Virus record (IMG/VR): IMGVR_UViG_3300021085_000009
Location: 62,001-126,000 of that record
Source of the DNA: a virus
Length of the DNA stretch: 64,000 nt
Reading direction: 5' to 3' (one strand)
A model generated the notes under the pieces. That model was not told where the DNA came from and made no database searches. It was given only the letters and a program-made list of their open reading frames with translations. Shown one piece after another: positions 61,215 through 64,000 of this stretch (position 1 is the first letter of the stretch; every line of letters starts with the position of its first letter). Position numbers and translations under genes: made by a program.

Positions 61215-62639
61215 TTAAACGTCAGTTTCATCGTTCTTTCTTGTCCAATCACTAATACCAAACCTTAAGCTTGGATTAATTGCTATTCTCATAAGTGTCA
61301 TTAATTCTCTATTAACTAACATTTCACTTGCTGAGTCTTCTACAGTTAAACCGATAAATGCATTATATGATCTACCATTAAATTTAACTGTAAGTTCTAC
61401 CTTAGCTCTTTCAATTTTATTATTAGGACCTCTAACACCTACTGATTTACCAAGGTATTTGTTAACGAATTTTTCACCATTCTTTTCCCAATAAACTTTA
61501 CCATTCTTTATTTCTACTTTATCAACATGTAACATGGAAGCGTCTGTTCCATTACCTGTATCAAATTTAGCTCTAATCGGTAGTTTATAACCTTCAATAT
61601 GAACTGTTTCTATATATCCAGCTTCTTGTCTAAACCAAGTTTTTCTATTGTACGGTTCTAATATATGTTTAATCATTAAATCAATTGCTTTCTCAGCAGT
61701 TAAAGGTTTAGTAGGTTTATTAGTTTCTAAATCATAACCCATAAAGTGTGATTTAGCACCAGGCGAACCGTTTACTTCAACAACATATATTTCACCATTA
61801 ACTACTGTATGATCAACTCCACAATAATATGCACCAGTTGCTCGAGCAGCATTTAGTATTATTTCTACTTCCTCTTCAGATAGTTTATATGGAATTGCTT
61901 CTGCACCCCTATGAACATTTTTTCTAAAGTCTTTAGATTTTTTAGTTTGTTTTCTTTCAGCTGATGCCATAATATGACCATTTATTACAAGTGTTCTAAT
62001 ATCAGATTTCATTTCTAAATATTCTTGCAATAACAACTGTGCTTCAAACTTCCATAAAGATTGGCATACTGAGATTAACGAATCATATGATTCTACCTTA
62101 GATACGCCAATACCTTGTGTTCCTGTAAGTGTTTTTATGATTAATGGATATTTACCACCAACGCTTTTTACAGCTAAATCAATAGATTCTTCATTGTTTA
62201 AAATGGCTGTTTTAGGTATCTGCACATTATTTCTTTGTAGTGCAATACTTGTTGCCATTTTATTATTACATAATAACATAGATTCTAAATCATTTATTAA
62301 AAAGAATCCAGCTGTCTGTAATGATGATACTAATGCTTGCCCTACTAAGGTTCCTACAGCACCAGCCCTAACAAAGATGATAGTATTATCAATGTCTAAA
62401 GATACAAGTTTACCTTTACCATCAATATTATGTATCTCAACCTTCCTTAGTTCTACATCGCTATCCGCTAGGAATGCTTTGTTGGTGTGTATAAGTGTGC
62501 ATTTAACATCGTTAAACTCACAAACATTAGAGATTATGTCAGCGGCAGTTCCTTCATCAGCATCTAGTGCCAATATAGCAACTTCCGTGACTCCTCGTTT
62601 TTCTATCTCTTCCGTGATGTAGCCATTAAAATTAATCAT
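61215..62639 (-). CDS. RimK-type ATP-grasp ligase fused to an aspartyl-protease-like domain
   Basis: Residues 1-310 are a RimK-like ATP-grasp ligase: RAGAVGTLVGQALVSSLQTA, PLIIKTLTGTQGIGV (ATP-binding K169), RTLVINGHIMASAERKQTKK and VVEVNGSPG (metal ligands E288, N290). About 335-465 is a retropepsin-like domain with KFDTGNGTDASMLHV (D360-T-G), like the proteins often encoded beside RimK. RimK adds glutamates to ribosomal protein S6, so this protein may alter host ribosomes, or a phage protein. Its ATG lies five bases from a late promoter's TATAAATA, so it is a late protein. Confidence 0.85.
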   Translation of the reverse strand: MINFNGYITEEIEKRGVTEVAILALDADEGTAADIISNVCEFNDVKCTLIHTNKAFLADSDVELRKVEIHNIDGKGKLVSLDIDNTIIFVRAGAVGTLVGQALVSSLQTAGFFLINDLESMLLCNNKMATSIALQRNNVQIPKTAILNNEESIDLAVKSVGGKYPLIIKTLTGTQGIGVSKVESYDSLISVCQSLWKFEAQLLLQEYLEMKSDIRTLVINGHIMASAERKQTKKSKDFRKNVHRGAEAIPYKLSEEEVEIILNAARATGAYYCGVDHTVVNGEIYVVEVNGSPGAKSHFMGYDLETNKPTKPLTAEKAIDLMIKHILEPYNRKTWFRQEAGYIETVHIEGYKLPIRAKFDTGNGTDASMLHVDKVEIKNGKVYWEKNGEKFVNKYLGKSVGVRGPNNKIERAKVELTVKFNGRSYNAFIGLTVEDSASEMLVNRELMTLMRIAINPSLRFGISDWTRKNDETDV

Positions 62640-62643
62640 ACTA

Positions 62644-62652
62644 CTATTTATA
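62644..62652 (-). promoter_or_regulatory. Late promoter TATAAATAG, leaderless spacing
   Basis: TATAAATA-N5-ATG: the expected transcript start coincides with the RimK-like gene's ATG at 62639. Confidence 0.75.
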
Positions 62653-62659
62653 AGATTTC

Positions 62660-62917
62660 TTACTTAGTAGCTTCCATTAATGCCTCAATATCCTCAACTT
62701 CTGTAACAATTTCAGATATATTTTGCTTATGAAAAGCCTTTGACATCTTCCTTAGAATTTTCTTTGGGATTTCAACATCGTCTTCCAATGCCTCAATAGC
62801 TTCTTTTACAAAAGCCCTTTCACTTTCCATTCTAATATAAGAGTTACTAATCTCTTGCATTGCTTCTCTGATACGTTTTTTGTCTGCATCCGACGATGGT
62901 ATAATAATACTGCTCAT
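62660..62917 (-). CDS. DsbA-like dsDNA-binding/late-transcription-type protein
   Basis: A short helical, acidic protein (85 aa): MSSIIIPSSDADKKRIREAM, QEISNSYIRMESERAFVKEA, PKKILRKMSKAFHKQNISEI. The layout matches the T4-family DsbA/dsDNA-binding protein from memory; sequence identity to T4 DsbA is modest by eye. ATG 62917 is chosen (AAGGAA upstream); ATG 62962 would add 15 residues without a ribosome site. Confidence 0.65.
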   Translation of the reverse strand: MSSIIIPSSDADKKRIREAMQEISNSYIRMESERAFVKEAIEALEDDVEIPKKILRKMSKAFHKQNISEIVTEVEDIEALMEATK

Positions 62918-62977
62918 TTCACTTTCCTTTTTAGTTAATAAATTATATATTCTAATATACATTTAAGTATATATTTT

Positions 62978-63054
62978 TGGCGCACCCTCCAGGATTCGAA
63001 CCTGGGACCCACAGCTTAGAAGGCTGTTGCTCTATCCAGCTGAGCTAAGGGCGC
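62978..63054 (-). tRNA. tRNA-Arg (anticodon UCU)
   Basis: A complete 77-base cloverleaf on the minus strand, including an encoded CCA. The acceptor pairs GCGCCCT with AGGGTGC. The anticodon stem ACAGC/GCTGT encloses loop CTTCTAA (anticodon TCT), and the T-arm is CCAGG-TTCGAAT-CCTGG. It reads AGA, a codon frequent in AT-rich phages. The stop codon of the adjacent 48-residue gene lies within its first ten bases. Confidence 0.95.
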
Positions 63055-63191
63055 TGCACCTCTTTTTTATCCTGATCTTTCTTTTCGTCTTTCTTCTTTT
63101 TACCAAAGATAGATTCCCAGTTATCAGAATATGCTTTACTTGGACCCTTACTTTTAATAGAGTCGCCTGTTATTTCGTTTTTCGTTGCCAT
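63045..63191 (-). CDS. Small conserved protein (48 aa), stop inside tRNA
   Basis: MATKNEITGDSIKSKGPSKA, then YSDNWESIFGKKKKDEKKDQ and a lysine-rich end. The N-terminal MxxKNEITGDxIxSKxxSxxYxDN pattern is, from memory, a conserved short protein of T4-like phages. Its TAG stop coincides with bases 8-10 of tRNA-Arg, so the two genes overlap by ten bases. No clear ribosome site upstream. Confidence 0.7.
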   Translation of the reverse strand: MATKNEITGDSIKSKGPSKAYSDNWESIFGKKKKDEKKDQDKKEVQRP

Positions 63192-63197
63192 AAGTCT

Positions 63198-63206
63198 TAT
63201 AAATAG
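63198..63206 (+). promoter_or_regulatory. Late-promoter element on plus strand, leaderless spacing
   Basis: TATAAATA-N5-ATG on the plus strand upstream of a 36-codon frame. It points against all neighbouring genes, so its use is uncertain. Confidence 0.5.
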
Positions 63207-63210
63207 TTAT

Positions 63211-63321
63211 ATGATTAAATTATACTGGAAGAAATTTCACAGGATGATGAAATCTGGAAGGATGCACAAGGTAGTCAGAAAATTCTGCCCTATTACCAAT
63301 GACGTATCACACCAGAAATAA
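63211..63321 (+). CDS. Possible plus-strand mini-gene (36 aa)
   Basis: MIKLYWKKFHRMMKSGRMHK, then VVRKFCPITNDVSHQK: very basic with one cysteine. It stands alone on this strand. Support: a perfect late promoter spaced exactly for a leaderless transcript, and a hairpin with a T-tract after it (63377-63403). Against: tiny, no ribosome site, no recognised relatives. Confidence 0.35.
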   Translation: MIKLYWKKFHRMMKSGRMHKVVRKFCPITNDVSHQK

Positions 63322-63376
63322 TAACTAAATTTGTTATAATATAAATTAAAATAATTATTGTCCTTGCAATCGCTAC

Positions 63377-63403
63377 ATGATCGTTTTGGCGATCATCATT
63401 TTT
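63377..63403 (+). terminator. Possible terminator hairpin
   Basis: ATGATCG-TTTTGG-CGATCAT, then CATTTTT, on the plus strand. The seven-pair stem is modest in G+C. It would end the short plus-strand transcript from 63198. Nothing else is seen in the 258-base stretch 63192-63449. Confidence 0.4.
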
Positions 63404-63449
63404 ACTTGCCTTTCCACCCAGGGATTTAGCCCATATCTTCCACAGATAC

Positions 63450-63632
63450 CTAAGCACCGCGCCTTACCAACTCATTGCGTATTTTTTGTTTCTTCTTGTT
63501 AGGCGTATGCTGTCTATCTAACTCTTCTTTCAATTCTGCAATAGGTGTTGACTTCATATAGAAGTTTTCCGTTTTATTCTTTCCCGTTTTTTTATCTCTT
63601 ACGGTTTGAGATTGTTTAAATTTTATTGGCAT
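63450..63632 (-). CDS. Small basic conserved protein (60 aa)
   Basis: MPIKFKQSQTVRDKKTGKNK, then TENFYMKSTPIAELKEELDR and KKKQKIRNELVRRGA. The pattern KFxQSQTxRDKKTGK...KQKxRNELxRRG is, from memory, a conserved T4-like family of unknown function; the basic composition suggests nucleic-acid contact. Start ATG overlaps the stop of the upstream gene (TAATG). Confidence 0.75.
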   Translation of the reverse strand: MPIKFKQSQTVRDKKTGKNKTENFYMKSTPIAELKEELDRQHTPNKKKQKIRNELVRRGA

Positions 63633-64000
63633 TATACTTCTCCAGTTATATGCTTATATATGTCTTTCCACTTCCAATACCTTGGAATATCTCCTTCATA
63701 ATAAGCGTTATGTTCATGAGCTACAAGAATTGAATTAAGACCAAATCCCTTTCCAACTTCTGCATTCTCTACTTTGTCTTCTACCCAAAAGCATTCTGTA
63801 CCTTCATACTTTTTAAGCTCTTTATCTTTATCAGCACCACAAGGTAGATAAATGTAATCGTCGAATAACTCTTTACCAAAAAGTAATTCAAGATTTTGAG
63901 TTCTTAATCTTTGAGCGTATTTATTATCACTTAAAGATGTAATACAATGGAATCTATAACCATGTAACATATTAAGTCTTTTCATGTAATAAACAGCATC
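63632..64000 (-). CDS. HAD-like phosphatase/nucleotidase, N-terminus beyond window
   Basis: The frame is open to the right edge, so the start is missing; an ATG at 63985 is internal-looking. The visible part has YRFHCITSLSDNKYAQRLRT, FDDYIYLPCGADKDKELKKY and ECFWVEDKVENAEVGKGFGL, then NSILVAHEHNAYYEG. These look like HAD motifs II to IV (Ser/Thr, Lys, acidic pair). The DxD nucleophile motif should lie just outside. It may be a late nucleotide or protein phosphatase; I am not sure of the substrate. Confidence 0.6.
   Translation of the reverse strand, partial: DAVYYMKRLNMLHGYRFHCITSLSDNKYAQRLRTQNLELLFGKELFDDYIYLPCGADKDKELKKYEGTECFWVEDKVENAEVGKGFGLNSILVAHEHNAYYEGDIPRYWKWKDIYKHITGEV

Noticed and set aside
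63408-63475. Possible second tRNA or tRNA remnant
   Set aside because: It has some hairpin-like text but no full cloverleaf or T-arm pairing; most of it is the end of the 60-residue gene.

Overview
The window is part of the genome of an AT-rich, marine T4-like myovirus. The baseplate, tail, head-completion, replication and late-transcription genes are all recognisable T4-family members, and the order gp33-gp59-gp32 matches T4. The low G+C, the very large tail-fibre block, gp32 without zinc-binding cysteines, a phage A-type Fe-S carrier and csgF/csgG genes suggest a relative of the SAR11 (Pelagibacter) myophages. The host assignment is inference. No photosynthesis genes are present in this window.

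Layout. 1-28829 (minus): seven tail-fibre or virion-appendage genes, several above 1300 residues, and two ending in S74 intramolecular chaperones. A coiled-coil protein and a large DUF4815-type protein close the block. 28867-38966 (minus): baseplate genes gp8, gp7, gp6, gp25, gp5, a gp27-like hub, gp53 and a gp48-like cap. 39019-43641 (plus): gp4, a conserved assembly protein, a tail-tube-fold protein, gp26, a probable -1 frameshift extension, an EF-hand membrane protein and the tape measure. 43662-47035 (minus): a lipoprotein, gp32, gp59, gp33 and an unknown protein. 47135-50849 (minus): small early genes served by sigma70-like promoters of one shared design, including a HExxH metallopeptidase and a GNAT-like protein. 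50947-57379 (minus): an eight-gene operon with two small membrane/coiled-coil proteins, CsgF, CsgG, a curlin-like protein, a FecR-domain protein, a second curlin-like protein and a CHASE2 adenylate cyclase. 57405-64000 (minus): IscA/HesB-like carrier, GH24 endolysin, pairs of duplicated small structural genes, a RimK ATP-grasp/aspartyl-protease fusion, a DsbA-like protein, tRNA-Arg(UCU), small conserved genes and a truncated HAD-like gene.

Regulation. Late genes carry the T4 late promoter TATAAATA, fitting the presence of gp33. Early genes carry TGTACA-N17/18-TATAAT promoters with an upstream AACAC. Five late promoters sit so close to an ATG that transcripts would be leaderless or nearly so. 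One early-type promoter points the 'wrong' way, antisense to gp5, in an unusual G-rich intergenic region.

The most striking system is the late-expressed curli/FecR/CHASE2-cyclase operon. It could export amyloid-like proteins from the infected cell and make cAMP late in infection. From memory, csg-type genes have been described in SAR11 myophages, so the least-described parts are probably the two CxxxxxC-ended curlin-like proteins, the FecR-cyclase coupling and the operon's leaderless late promoter.
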